Notes: generated from the letters alone by a model not told the origin. A stretch of DNA of 64,000 nucleotides from Megalobrama amblycephala (GCF_018812025.1 NC_063049.1:8773537-8837536); one strand, 5' to 3'. Counted from the stretch's first letter, positions 12,201 to 25,487 are shown. A program made the numbers and translations.

Positions 12201-13619
12201 ATCCATGGCAATCCAAGAATGCATTGTGAAGGGCTATGTGAATTTTTTATCCAAGATGGCAGACAGAATGTAGACTAAATATAGTTTTAAGTCATGAAAA
12301 TAGTTCATGCTAATTAAAAAAGTGTGTGATATATTTTTGTGCTTTTAAATGAAGTATCACATGTTAGCTTAACAAAGTGCTAACATCAAACTTTATTGGA
12401 ATTAACTGTGAGCCGAGTCTCTTGAGTCTCTTTTGTGTAGTCAGGAAAGCTATTTACGTGCCGTGAGGAGTTACTGCCTGTACAGCACATCAGTCACTTA
12501 TGAGGTGTCATTTCGGTTATGGTGCCTCTTTTGAAGGCAGATACCATAGACAAGGCAGCTCACTGGGTTTTGGAACTGAACTCATGTGTGAGCAAGAAGT
12601 CCAGTGTTTAGTTCCTTCATACTAAACACTCTCCACACTGCGATTAACACCAGCAGCTGAAGGATTCGTGTGGAGCTCATCGCTGTGGGATCTTGGCCTT
12701 GGAGAAACAGCATGCAGAGCTGTTTATGAGATTCTGGGACCAAGATTGTGCTGCAGTTTGAATTTCCATAAACTCTCCAAGCTATTCAGATGTGTGATTT
12801 AATACCCACTGTTTAGCCAGATGGCACTGGACATATTTCAACGCATAATTCACATTTTATTTGTATCAATAGAGTATAGGCTAATATGAATTTGGTTGCA
12901 GCCAAGCAGTAGTTTTCGACAGATTACATGACAGGCTTCTCTTGCTGTGCAACAGTTTCATCTCATTGAATAGGAAAAATAAACAAACAAATATTGAATA
13001 ACACGATTTGCAAAAGCCGGTTTGAGATAATATAGGAAAGACTGGAGCTAGTCACTCAGGAAAGTCGGCACAAGATCTATATTTAGGAGGGAACGCATGT
13101 AATATATGTTGGTTTCAAACGCAAAACTCTCATATATTAGGATGATTCAAATTCCAATATCATAATGTTTTTGTAATAGCATTTGTTTAACATGTGAACA
13201 CAATAAAACCACAATGACATGCATTACAGTCTGTTCTCAAGATCATTTCTGACGTATCCAGACATTGGGAATGTCAGACTGGAGCATGCTGTAATTTTAG
13301 GCCTTTACAGTTTCTGTTTAGAAATTGATATTTTTGCATATTATGTTGTCCATTGTGATGAATTGTTTTGTTTAATAATTTCTTCATTTAGCCTGAACTG
13401 AAGCCATTAAAATTATATTTAATAATTTAAATATGTTGTGGGAGATGGCATTTATTTATTTACTTACTTTACTTATTTATTTGTTTAAAAAGGTATTCTT
13501 GTCAAAAAAATTTGTCAATAAGTTATTATTGTGACAACTTATGTAACTACCTTTTTTTGTGCAATAAAGTTTAAGTTTAAGTTTTCTTGTTGTTGACTAT
13601 TAAGAATATAGGCCTATAA
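12201..13619. other. Non-repetitive intergenic stretch, no gene seen
   Basis: Mostly unique-looking sequence. The 12.4-12.8 kb part has balanced composition ('ggtgcctcttttgaaggcag'). No ORF above about 60 codons is credible and no RNA gene is recognised. Confidence 0.4.
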
Positions 13620-13675
13620 ATATATATATAGCCTACACACACATTTAAATACATATATTTTATATATATATATAG

Positions 13676-16600
13676 CCTAGTGAAAAAAGTATGCTACGTA
13701 TACTTGCAGCAAGACTAATTATTAGTATATTTCAAGTGTGTTAATGATTAGTTAACTTAAAGTGTGCTATTTTGAAACAACTAATTTTGTAAGTATATTT
13801 TAGTTGTAATTAAGTTGTATTAAAACACAATTTTAAGTATATTTAGTGTACTTTTGTGTGCTAAATTGGAACAACTTCAAGTATACTTAGCACACTTTAA
13901 GTATATGCCTGTGTAGGGACTAATTACATGCTTGATTAGTGATATTAAAGTGTACTTAATTTGTGTTATAAGTATACTTTATTTGTATTATAAATATACT
14001 TTTATTTGTGTTATAAGTACACACTTTGTTATTACTTATACTTTTTTTAATAATACTAAAAATAATACTTTGTTATTACTTATACTTTGTTTAATATAGT
14101 CAACATGTAAAGTGGATCATCTTTCATCAAAGTTGTCCTAAAACCTTCTTCTTTTGACAACTTTGCTGAACTTTTTTGATCCACTTCAAAAGTTGACTAA
14201 TGTACTTTGAATCACATAATCTCACACAATACTATATTATAATTGTGCTACTATTTAAATGCCGTTTAACACATTTTCCCAAAGTTGAATGCATTTGTTT
14301 TCAAGGCCATTAAAATAAATAAAATGTGCAACATCACTAAGAGACATATTTCATTGACAAATCCAATGGTTTTTATTTAAACTTAACATAGATTCAGCAA
14401 AACTTACCATGTTTTTCATTTATGAAAATTATTATTGGACCAATGGTAACCCTCTATACACAAATACAAATTACACATTATATTCCATGTTCTGATGATC
14501 TTCTCATTATTGTGTCTGATGGCCGCTTACACAGAGTCAGTGACCGCAGAGACTCGTGAAGAACAGCATCTGTTAACAGAATATACAAAAGATATAAGAC
14601 AGCATGTTCAACTTTTTATTCACGTTTACAATAGTCTGTCTGAATCCTATATTGAACCAATACTATTTTTGAACAGTACATGAGAATTAGCAGCAGGGAA
14701 CTGTATCAGAATGGCATGTCGATGTTGTTTTCGGTTCATATTCAAGCATACAACACTTTATGAATTAATATCATTATCATATAGAATACCGGCCGATTTG
14801 ACCAATCATATGAATGTTTTGGTTCTGCATACAAATGTGCCATAAACCACTACACACAAACTCAAAAAGAAGATATCAAGCCAAAATCTCGCTCTCTGTT
14901 TGTTAAAGTAAAAAAAAAAAAAAAAAAAAAAGTTTGTTAACTCGTAGACATCAACTCACCTCCAAATAGCAGCACTTTTCTCTGGTTCTTTCAGGATCGC
15001 GTAGGCTATTAAATTCCTAGCCGGTTGTCGTCTGCATCACGGTCAGGCTGCGATGTCACTTGATTGAACTGGTCAGAATTCCCAAGATCGAGCGATGTAT
15101 TGCGCTTTCAGTGTTTTATTAAAGGTGCCCTAGAACCAGTTTTCACAAGATGTAATATAAGTCTAAGGTGTCCCCTGAATGTGTCTGTGAAGTTTCAGCT
15201 CAAAATACCCCATAGATGTTTTTTAATTAATTTTTTTAACTGCCTCTTTTGGGGCATCATTAACTATGCACCGATTCAGGCTGCGGCCCCTTTAAACTGC
15301 GTGCTCCCTGCCCAGCTCTCGACTATAATACAGTGCATTTACAAAGTTTACACAGCTAATATAACCCTCAAATGGATCTTTACAAGATGTCCGTCATGCA
15401 TGCTGCATGCATGCGTCAGATCATGTGAGTAAGGTATTTATTTGGATGTTTACATTAGATTCTGAATGAGTTTGATAGTGCTCCGTGGTTAAAGCTAACA
15501 TTACACACTGTTGGAGAGATTTATAAAGAATGAAGATGTGTTTATGAATTATACAGACTGCAAGTGTTTAAAAATGAAAATAGCGACGGCTCTCTTGTCT
15601 CCGTGAATACAGTAATAAACGATGGTAACTTTAACCACATTTAACAGTACATTAGCAACATGCTAACAAAACAATTAGAAAGACAATTTACAAATATCAC
15701 TAAAAATATCATGTTATCATGGATCATGTCAGTTATTATCGCTCCATCTGCCATTGTTCGATGTTGTTCTTGCTTGCTTACCTAGTCTGATGATTGTGCA
15801 CAGATCCAGACGTTAATACTGGCTGCCCTTGTCTAATGCCTTGAACATGAGCTGGCATATGCAAATATTGGGGGCGTACATATTAATGATCCTGACTGTT
15901 ACGTAACAGTCGGTGTTATGTTGAGATTCGCCTGTTCTTCAGAGGTCTTTTAAACAAATGAGATTTATATAAGAAGGAGGAAACAATGGTGTTTGAGACT
16001 CACTGTATGCCTTTTCCATGTACTGAACTCTTGTTATTCAACTATGCCAAGGTAAATTCATTTTTTGATTCTAGGGCACCTTTAAATAAATTATACATTG
16101 CGACAATGTAATTCACCTGAGTGACTGAGCAAGGGGGATTCAGACGAGTACCGTGACGTCAGCAGCTCTGATTGGCTGAAACTAGTGAGCAACATAATCT
16201 GATTGGTCACAAACCAAGTTGAAGAGACATTTGAATTCTGAACCAAGTCTCAAGTTCAGCACTCAACATATTTTTTTCGCATGTAACGTTACTCGTGCTG
16301 CTCGTGTGTTGTTTAATATAGATTTGTGTGTACGATTGTAAAATGATTCTGTCAGTGTAAACTTAATAAAAATATTTACTCAAATTTGGAAGTTATAGGC
16401 TACACTGCATATATTAAATGGGCTTTTAATGCATTAGTCATACTGAAATAAATAAGCACAAGTAATAAAATGAATTCCAAGGATGAATAAGTAAACTTAA
16501 AAAAATATACTCAAATTTAACTTGAAATACACCACAACTTCAGGATATTAAATAATATATTTTTTAAATATACTTTCAAGGAATTGTTAAAATGATCATT

Positions 16601-16902
16601 TTCAGCACACAGTTAAAATATACCTCAAATATATTTTTATAAAGTGCAAATAAATACACTTTTAAAAAATAAACTGAACTTGCACTTCAAGTATATTTTT
16701 CTAAAATATATTTTTTTTAGAAAATATAGTAAAGTACAATTATTTTAAGTGCGTTAAAAGTTGTATTGTGAAAATATGATACTAATATACTTTTTATATA
16801 TTTAAAGATAGTACATTTTTGTTAGTAGCCTATACTTGCAATGTAATATAGAAAAAGGGAATATATTTAAAATGCAATAAAGTATGCTTTTTTTCACTAG
16901 GG
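13676..16902. mobile_element. Large foldback element with 'CCTAGTGAAAAAAGTATGC' ends
   Basis: The left end CCTAGTGAAAAAAGTATGC is inverted at the right as GCATACTTTTTTTCACTAGGG. Both arms are dense in 'aagtatactt'-like steps. A TTAA-flanked MITE is nested at 15119-16085. A 62-codon ORF at 14495-14683 is unassigned. The related short element at 25.5-26.0 kb has a similar TIR logic (GGTGAAAAAAAGTAC). Confidence 0.6.
15119..16085 (+). mobile_element. TTAA-flanked piggyBac-like MITE, 'GGTGCCCTAGAA' family
   Basis: TTAA (15119-15122) then AGGTGCCCTAGAA at the left, and TTCTAGGGCACC then TTTAA (TTAA at 16082-16085) at the right. These are clean inverted termini and a clean TTAA duplication. The body contains 'atgtgtctgtgaagtttcag' and 'ttcaggctgcggccccttta', shared with the 1.9-2.26 kb and 58.6-58.97 kb copies. 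The 122-codon ORF across its left part is repeat sequence, not a gene. Confidence 0.85.
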
Positions 16903-17119
16903 TATATATATCTGAAGAGTGACATGCAGCCTCGTTATTTATTTCAGAAAGCATACTGTAGGTATGCCTGTTGAAGGTATGCCAATATAAACTTGTGCCA
17001 GGCATGGAAAAAATAAGTCCAAGCCTCCAAGATCATTCTGAATAACAGTCCTGATTCTATTTTTGTTGGGTGTGATTTACGTTCAGCTTCCTCTATGTGC
17101 TGTCTGAGGAAACAGATGC

Positions 17120-17540
17120 GCGGGATTGTGCTTTTCCTCAATTCCTGGGAGAGAGATTCTGGCCCAGACCGATTCAGGCTCCGGACTCTCTGCTCTCGTG
17201 AGAGAGGGTGGTAAACGCTACTTATATTGGCTCTTTGGTTCCCTTCTCTGCAATTCTCCGTTTCCTTCTGCTTTCCACTTGCGTATGTCCGTGTGGGCCT
17301 GTCGGGCTTCCCCCCGATCAGCGCGGAACCTCCGCAGTCATTTCCCGGGGCAAGGTCAACTCTCAATGCTCGGCTCCAACGCGCGCCCGATGACGTCAGC
17401 AGTGAACGCTACCTAGGGCACTACACACATATGGAATGAATAGGAGACGATTTCGAACACACGCGGGGTGTCCGGTTCACCCGCCGGACACAGCGGCCCT
17501 TTGATTAGGGGTCTGCCGGGTCAAGCGGCATTGTGATCAC
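17120..17540. promoter_or_regulatory. CpG-rich, non-repetitive island
   Basis: Clearly richer in G+C and CpG than its surroundings ('gatcagcgcggaacctccgc', 'caacgcgcgcccgatgacgt', 'acacgcggggtgtccgg'). TGACGTCA, a full CRE/ATF site, lies at about 17391-17398. Overlapping ORFs in several frames on both strands (up to 140 codons on the - strand, 96 on the +) have no recognisable domain. It could be the promoter or first exon of an unrecognised transcript, an orphan CpG island, or a G+C-rich transposon. Confidence 0.3.
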
Positions 17541-17777
17541 TCCTCCAAATGCTTATCATTCACTGTGCTAATGAGCTGTGAGGAGACGACTCGAGATTGT
17601 GTGGTCTCATAACCAGTCGTGCTATAACCTGAAACATTGTGGAAAGATGGCTGATTAGGGGTCAATATGACTATGAAAAGTAGCCTACAATTTAAATGCT
17701 TAAGTTCTTAAAGAAAATAATTTATAAGAAACATTAGGCTGTTATCAGATTATTATCAATTATTCATTCTTTTGTAT

Positions 17778-18570
17778 TTAAAGGGTTAGTTCACTTAAAA
17801 ATGAAAAAAATGTCATTTATTACTCACCCTCATGCCGTTCCACACCCTTCGTTAATCTTCACAACACAAATTAAGATATTTTTTAATGAAATCCGATGGC
17901 TCAGTGAGGCCTGCATAGCCAGCATGACAGTTCCTCTCTCAAGATCCATTAATGTAGCTACTAAAAACATATTTAAATCGGTTCATGTGAGTACAGTGGT
18001 TCAATATTAATATTATAAAGCGACGAGAATATTTTTGGTGTGCCAAAAAAACAAAATAACAACTTATTTAGTGATGGCCGATTTCAAAACACTGCTTCAG
18101 GAAGCTTCGGAGCGTTATGATTCTTCTGTGTCGAATCATGATTCGGATCGCGCGTCAAACTGCCAACGGCTGAAATCACGTGACTTTGGCTCTCTGAACC
18201 GCTGATTCGACACACGGATTCATAACGCTCTGAATCTTCCTGAAGCAGTGTTTTGAAATCGACCATCACTATATAAGTCGTTATTTTGTTTTTGTTTTTT
18301 GGCGCACCAAAAATATTCTCGTCGCTTTATAATATTAATATTGAACCACTGTACTCACATGAACTGATTTAAATATGTTTTAGTACCTTTATGGATCTAG
18401 AGAGAGGAAATGTCATTGCTCCCTATGCAGGCCTCACGGAGCCATCGGATTTCAACTAAAATATCTTAATTTGTGTTCTGAAGATGAATGAAGGTCTTAC
18501 AGGTGTGGAACGACATGAGGGTGAGTAATAAATGACAAAATTTTCATTTTTGGGTGAACTAACCCTTTAA
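17778..18570. mobile_element. Palindromic MITE, 'GGTTAGTTCACCC' family
   Basis: TTTAAAGGGTTAGTTCACTT at the left and GGGTGAACTAACCCTTTAA at the right. The arms carry 'gatggctcagtgaggcctgc' and its inverse 'gcaggcctcacggagccatc'. Closely similar to the 5.1-5.8 kb copy. Non-coding. Confidence 0.85.
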
Positions 18571-20607
18571 GGCTACACTTTTTAAATAATGTCTTTATGT
18601 TTGTTTTCTTATGTGTCAATGGACCACGTTGAAGTTCTGTTTTATCAGACTGTCTGACACCAATATAGCTAATCTTGAGATTTTTAATGTTCTTAGGATA
18701 TTGAGTTTAGAGTAAAGTTGGAAGTGGGAACTGTTATCTTAAATAACAGGGAAAGTGAATGGGAAAAGGGAAGTGAATGAATACATGTCGTCAATAAAGA
18801 TGATTCACTGACAGCTGATGCATTATTGTTGTGTCATAAATAAATGCTCAATGATTCTTCATGATGCATGGAGCATTTGGTGGATAACAGCGCCATCTAC
18901 GGGCTGTTTTAAAAATGCAACACACTGCGGATGCATGCGCAAAAATGAAAGGATGTGAGGTATATCAATATGATATCAGATTTTCATTCAGTTATTCTTC
19001 GTGTTGCAATAACTTTTAACATGATTTGTAATGAATTATTTTAGAATGTTGGAAAACCTTATACAAGCACCAGAGGTGTTGCAATTTACCTCCTTTATAG
19101 GCCTATTGATTTATGCAATATAAAGTCATGGCATTTGATGCCTCTGAGATAAATGATAAGAGATAAACTATTAAGTTTAGGGAAGAAATTTGCTTACTGA
19201 ATTTATTGGACCAATAGCTACAATTTATTTAATCTGCATGTAGTTACATATCCATACAGAGCCTTTTTAGTATAGATTTTCAAAATATTAAAGGATTTTT
19301 TTTAACCATATTATTCAATTTCTTGGTACAAACATAAAGTTCATATGGTTTACATCTTCAGACAGCACTTATAATGAGCTCTTCAGAACTTCTTTCTGCA
19401 GCAGTGAAGGGACAGAATCATTGTGAACCTCTTTCAGGAACATAAACACCTTATTTTTGGATCATGGTTGCACATTACGCTCAATCAAGACCAAAGGCGC
19501 AGTTTTTTCAGTAAAATTGCTGACTATCAGATGAGCTTGGCCTACAGGTCATAATGAGAGTTTATCTGTTTGGTAGAGAGAGATCTTTTGAGCTGGCGAC
19601 TCTTTCTCTGCCTTTTTGCTCTATAAGCCTCTCTTCATTTATGCACTATAACATACACTCTTCATGCAAGTGATCAATGCTGGACAGCACACAATTTGGG
19701 TAATTGTTGATTCAGAGATGTCTGTAAGAGGGTTTTGGGGCTAACACAACACAATCCAATATGGTGGTGGCTAGATGTAGGATTTTTAATCTACAAAAAT
19801 GAATGTCAACCTTTTTTTTAACATATACGGTTTCAGTTGCTTCATTGAAAAACAAGGAAAGTTGTTTAATTCTCCTGTCACTCTTGTTATTTTTTATTTT
19901 ATACTGGAGAATGACTGAAGAATGCATTTACTGAGAATCAGCAATTTTTACACAAAGCACTTCACTTTTTCTCTAAAACAGGTTGTGATAATGTGCCAAA
20001 ATAAAAAAATGAAGATGTTCACTGCATGGGTGTTCAGGTCTGCGGCAGGAAGTGTTCAGTCCATCATCAGACGCATCCTCCTCCCTGGAAAAAGAGTCAG
20101 AAGATTTATTTAGAAGACTTGCTGACCGCAGCTGCTGCCACACAGAGCCGGCGTTACATAATTCATTTATTTTTAAGAGGATATAAAACTTTGGTTAATT
20201 ATTGCCTTAAGTGCTGTCCTAAAACCCAGAGAAGATCACGCACTGTCTGTCTGAGCCGTGAGTGACGTCATGAGACGACAGGTCAGGCCTGCAATCATTC
20301 ATCTGAACCCTGTCAGTGTTTTTATGCCTTTTCATTTATCGATTTTTTCTAGGTGTATTCAGATTGCAAAAATACACCTCCAGGATGTGGTTTTATTGTG
20401 ATTATTTCAGCATAAATGTTATGAAAAGCGAATCATCTATACTGAATGGCTGCAACTGTGAAATGATTGTTAAAGCCCCTCTCTCAGTTTACAGGGTCCT
20501 CGTTCAGGCACTTATTTCACCAGTTACAAAACACATTCAGTCAGCAGATCAGCGCCTTTGAGACCTGAAGCATGTGATGAGGCTATGAAGCATTCAGCCT
20601 TATGATG
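18571..20607. other. Intergenic, no gene seen
   Basis: Mostly unique A+T-rich DNA. ORFs of 60-81 codons are scattered on both strands without homology that I recognise. Confidence 0.45.
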
Positions 20608-20629
20608 GTGTGTGTGTGTGTGTGTGTGT
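20608..20629. repeat. (GT)n microsatellite
   Basis: About ten GT units. Confidence 0.9.
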
Positions 20630-20836
20630 ACGCGTGGGATTTGATACATCCATTGTCAGGCGACTGTCAGCTCTAAACTCTAACAGAAAGGTGTATGATC
20701 AACAGCTGAGTGGAAGAACTGACAAAGTGTGCCAGCAAGAAGTCACACTGAAGACATCAATCATACTACATCTGCACAGCTCAGATACTGAACAACACAC
20801 ACCTTCCCTATATGAGCAGCCCACAGACAGAGTCGC

Positions 20837-20838
<2 letters not shown>

Positions 20839-20869
<31 letters not shown>
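20839..20869. repeat. (GT)n microsatellite
   Basis: About fifteen pure GT units. It creates a Val-Cys run in overlapping ORFs, which are therefore not genes. Confidence 0.9.
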
Positions 20870-20871
<2 letters not shown>

Positions 20872-21146
20872 GAGATCTCAAAAGACCCAATGGATCAACG
20901 TCACGACACACTCAGGAGTAAAGGGAGAGGCAAAAGAACATAACAGCTAAAGAATAACAGTAATAAAGTGCCAGAGGGTCACATTATGTCTGGTTTGTCC
21001 TTTCTGGAGATGAAAAAGTTCTTGATGAGGTTCTTCAGATCATGGAATATTGCAGTATTTATTATAAATGAATTATCCGTATCTTTTAAAATTCATGTGC
21101 CTCATAATCGTGAATCAGAATATTTTCCCCTCCCTCTTGCAGCGAC

Positions 21147-21237
21147 ATCTCTTCTCTTCTCTTCTCTTCTCTTCTCTTCTCTTCTCTTCTCTTCTCTTCT
21201 CTTCTCTTCTCTTCTCTTCTCTTCTCTTCTCTTCTCT
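21147..21237. repeat. (CTTCT)n pentanucleotide microsatellite
   Basis: Roughly 17 uninterrupted CTTCT units, all polypyrimidine on this strand. It produces 'SSLLF' and 'REEKR' ORFs on opposite strands. The perfect units suggest a young, polymorphic locus. Confidence 0.95.
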
Positions 21238-21599
21238 GATGATGAGGGTGGGGCAACCTGTCACTCACATGAGATCCACCAATAGCAAACCACAACCATC
21301 CAATCAATTCCCTATGAAAAAAATCAAGCCCCGCCCTACATTTGTTATTGTTCCAGAAGTCATTTCACTCAGATGTATGTCACAACAGGGAAGAAAATAG
21401 TAGCGCAAATTCCGTTATTAAAGTTATTCAACTCTGTGCTAGCTACATGAAACTGTATTGTTTGTCTTTCATTTATTTTCAGATTATTCTCACATCAGGA
21501 CATTAAAAATAGTAAATTATATGAATTATTAAACAAAAATATTTCAAAATGACTGCTTAACTATATTTTTAATTCTGAAGCCACTGCCATTTTGAGTAT

Positions 21600-21920
21600 T
21601 TCCACATGACGTTGCAGTGGTCAGGTCGTATGAGTCCGAGTCGTAATTACGAGTGTCTGAACATGCCTACTTCCATACTATATATGTAAAAAAAAATATG
21701 TGAGGTGAGTAGTGTCCGAATTCATAGTATTCATAAAACAGGTAAAAATGACTACTACTTCCGGTGAGATTCTGAAGTGTGCATTCGATGGACACTTTAA
21801 TATCCCCTGAGGCCACAGGAGAGGATTTGTGAATGGCATTGAAGTTACCCTTCTGATATTATTATATTTAGAAAATCTAATAAGATTTTTAAAATCTTTT
21901 AGTGTGCCTCTGACTTTAGT
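21600..21920. mobile_element. Degenerate MITE fragment, 'tacttccatact' family
   Basis: 'gcctacttccatactatata' and 'ttcatagtattcataaaaca' resemble parts of the elements at 38.6-39.5 and 53.2-53.6 kb. Ends are not clear. Confidence 0.35.
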
Positions 21921-21961
21921 GGGTATTAGGCAGCAAGTGAACATTTTGTCCTAAAAGTTGA

Positions 21962-23032
21962 TGTGTTAGAAGCAGGAAAAATGGGCGAGCGTAAGGATTT
22001 GAGCGAGTTTGACATGGGCCAAATTGTGATGGCTAGACGACTGTGTCAGAACATCTCCAAAACTGCAGCTCTTGTGGGGTGTTCCCGGTCTGCAGTGGTC
22101 AGTATCTATCAAAAGTGCTCCAAGGAAGGAACAGTGGTGAACTGGCGACAGGGTCATTGGCGGCCGAGGCTCACTGATGCACGTGGGGAGCGAAGGCTGG
22201 CCCGTGTGGTCCGATCCAACAGACGAGCTGCTGTAGCTCAAACTGCTCAAGAAGTTAATGCTGGTTCTGATAGAAAGGTGTCAGAATACACAGTGCATCA
22301 GTTTGTTGCGTATGGAGCTGCATAGCTGCAGACCAGTCAGGGTGCCCATGCTGACCCCTGTCCACCACCAAAAGAGCCAACAGTGGACACGTGAGCATCA
22401 GAACTGGACCACGGAGCAATGGAAGAAGGTGTCCTGGTCTGATGAATCATGTTTTCTTTTACATCACGTGGATGGCCGGGTGCGTCACTTACCTGGGGAA
22501 CACATGGCACCAGGATGCACTATGGGAAGAAGGCGAGCCGGCAGAGGCAGTGTGATGCTTTGGCCAATGTTCTGCAGGGAAACCTTGAGTCCTGCCATCC
22601 ATGTGGATGTTACTTTGACACGTATCACCTACCTCAGCATTGTTGCAGACCATGTACACCCTTTCATGGAAACGGTGTTCCCTGGTGTCTGTGGCCTCTT
22701 TCAGCAGGATAATGCTCCTGCCACAAAGCAGAAATGGTTCAGGAATGGTTTGAGGAACACAACAACGAGTTTGAGGTGTTGACTTGGCCTCCAAATTCCC
22801 CAGATCTCAATCCAATCGAGCATCTGTGAGATGTGCTGAACAAAGTCTGATCCATGGAGGATCCACCTCGCAACTTACAGGACTTAAAGGATCTAACATC
22901 TTGGTGCAGATACCACAAAACACCTTCAGGGGTCTAGAGGAGTCCATGCCTCGACGGGTCAGGGCTGATTTGGCAGCAAAAGAGGGACCAACACAATATA
23001 AGGTGGTCATAATGTTATGCCTGATCTGTGTA
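21962..23032 (+). pseudogene. Tc1-like transposase, broken copy
   Basis: Opens with '[20 protein letters not shown]', followed by the HTH region to '[10 protein letters not shown]'. A 2-bp loss near 22298 shifts frame (compare the 10.8-12.2 kb copy, which reads 'VHHSLLRM' there). The DDE region follows: 'NWTTEQWKKVSWSDESCFLL' and 'GLFQQDNAP'. A short deletion follows, then '[12 protein letters not shown]' ends at a TGA where Trp is expected. The tail at 22850-23000 encodes 'RNLQDLKD' and 'ESMPRRVRADLAAKEGPTQY' in other frames. The right end includes 'cataatgttatgcctgatct'. Not functional. Confidence 0.9.
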
Positions 23033-24933
23033 TGAATATATATAACAGTATGATAGTAGGCCTATGTGATTTGAAACATATAGTGGACGTCTTGACAGAC
23101 CGTTGCCTTCTGATAAACCGTGTGTCCAAGTACAAAGCTTTGTGCGAGAAGTCTAGTGGTTTGGCTTTATGTGTTCACAACGGGATACAGGTGTTATTCC
23201 TGGAGAACCGGAGACCTGACTGACTGTGTCAAACACACTGCATTTCTCTCGGCTTGAGTGACACTGACACTTTAATGGACTGTTTACAATCAGAATAAAT
23301 CAGATTATCACCCACAGACATTAGATAAAACGATCCAAGAGACTCATTAAAGGTCGCAGCGTTCAGCAGAACATAATGTCACCCTGTCCAAGAGCTTTTA
23401 GCTGTTTAATTAAGAAACAAATGAGCTGGAACTAACATGCGTTTACCAGACCAGAGAGATAAAGAGAGAAAACCTTTTTTCGTCTCCTCTTTTAACTAAA
23501 ACAAAATAGGCCTATGCTGCTCTAATAAATCTGAAGCAGACATCTGCCAATAAATAAAAGTGCTCTAATATTGGAAGTGAGAGTGGCTGTTTTATTATGC
23601 TAGTATTTCATCTGTCACATTGTGGTAATGATGATACACATTATAACCATCTCATAAAACTGCTGTAAATCATCATCATACACCCCTGCATTCACGCTTC
23701 TGCCAGATAGCTTTTGGCCAAGCTATTACAAGTAGGATGCTGCTAACATGTTAATTTTATTAACGACTTTTGTCATATTCGTTCGTCATAGGCTGCGTTC
23801 ACAACAAACATTGCCGATGTGATTTGAAGCGCATGGATGGCCAGCAGGTGGCGCACTGTACTCTATTTTAATGTCTTTCTCTCAATTAACCTCGTGTGTA
23901 AACCAGTCTGACTGCATCTTTCCTGTGTTCTGTGAGCACAGATCCCTTACGGCTTTATGAATTAATCTCCACACAAAAGCCTCAGACTGATTCTTTGATT
24001 GGGGGATGATGTCATGGAAATATTTGAGTGATTGTGGATAATTGCATATGAATGTAGGCTCTCACTTTCTAATTTCTAAGAGTAATTACAACATCAAATT
24101 ACATACTATTTCCTCATGAACACAATGGAATAGTGTGAATATGTACAGAGGTATTGCTTTCAAGAGAAAGTCTCAATATCAAACATCTAAGTGGCTTTTA
24201 TCTTAAAGAAAGCTATCAGGCACAACCTTTCACAAGATGAGGTTTTTTTATATATATTTTTAAAATGATATAAAATAGATGAAAAATGGAAACAGGGAGT
24301 ATTGTGACACTTTGTGTTTGTGAAACATTAAGTGGATAGTTGTGTAATTAATATTATGAATAGAACTCTTAGTGAAGTTGAAGAAAACATATAAAATCAC
24401 CTCAAGACCAGTTGGATGGTGAAATGAAATGAGTGAGAGCTCGGTATATAAGGAATTCTTTGTTTTCAATGTATTTACAGTAATTTTTTAAACCCATAGC
24501 TATGAGTCACAGCGTTGGTACACAAACACTTCCACACAATGACACTGGACCTGTTTACAGTCACAACTGCAATTTTGCAGGCGTTTATGTTGCATCACCT
24601 CAATTATAGTGCAGTTATGTTGTCATCAACAAGACAGTGTCCAAACAGAAGTTGAGATAAATTGTACAGTATACACTGCCTGAGATTTTTTTTTTAGAAA
24701 ATAATTTTATGTTAATAATACTATTAGAACTTTTTTGATTTGTACACGATGCCTTTTTACAAACAGGAAATTGACACGAGTACAACTGATCACATTCCAA
24801 GTATTCCAAAAATGTTCACTATCCAGCCTTTCTAGAACAAGATGATCGCATTTAACCTAACTGACTTAGATTAATGGCTTTGATTGGCCGAAAAAAATTT
24901 GTTTTAATTTCGCAATGAACCTGAAGGCCCCCA
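23033..24933. other. Non-repetitive intergenic stretch
   Basis: No gene seen. Two parts look unlike transposon DNA and carry homeodomain/POU-type cores: about 23330-23480 ('gctgtttaattaagaaac') and about 23990-24130 ('ggataattgcatatgaatgt'). Regulatory function is speculative. Confidence 0.35.
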
Positions 24934-24934
24934 A

Positions 24935-24978
24935 ATCAATCAATCAATCAATCAATCAATACACCCATCCATCCATCC

Positions 24979-25063
<85 letters not shown>

Positions 25064-25412
25064 GTCCATTCATCAACCAGCCAACCAATCAATACACCAA
25101 TCAATCCATCCATCCATTCATCAACCAATCAATCAATCAATCAATACACCCATCCATCCACCAACCAATCAATCCATCCATTCACCAACCAACCAATCAA
25201 TTCATCCATCCATCCATCCATCCATCCATCCATCCATCCATCTACCAACCAACCAATCAATCAATCAATACACCCACCCATCCATCCATCCATCAACCAA
25301 CCAATCAATCCATCCATCCATCCATTCATCAACCAATCAATCCATCCATCCATTCATCAACAACCAACCAACCAACCAATCAACACACCAATCCATCCAT
25401 CCATCTACCAAC

Positions 25413-25457
<45 letters not shown>

Positions 25458-25487
25458 CACCCCTCCATCCACCAACCTATCCATCCA
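24935..25487. repeat. (ATCA)n/(ATCC)n/(ACCA)n tetranucleotide array, left part
   Basis: More than 500 bp of 'atcaatcaatca', 'atccatccatcc' and 'accaaccaatca' blocks. It leaves a 210-codon ORF of Asn-Gln-Ser-Ile and His-Pro-Ser-Ile repeats that is purely a product of the satellite. Confidence 0.97.

Noticed and set aside
15064..15432. 122-codon + strand ORF
   Set aside because: Lies across the end of a TTAA-type MITE; homologous repeat sequence gives similar ORFs at 2.1 kb.
16944..17366. 140-codon - strand ORF over the CpG-rich island
   Set aside because: Competing ORFs on the other strand, no recognisable domain, and the open frame is explained by local G+C richness. Kept only as a regulatory candidate.
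21068..21400. ORFs with Ser-Ser-Leu-Leu-Phe and Arg-Glu-Glu-Lys repeats
   Set aside because: Translation of the CTTCT microsatellite on both strands.
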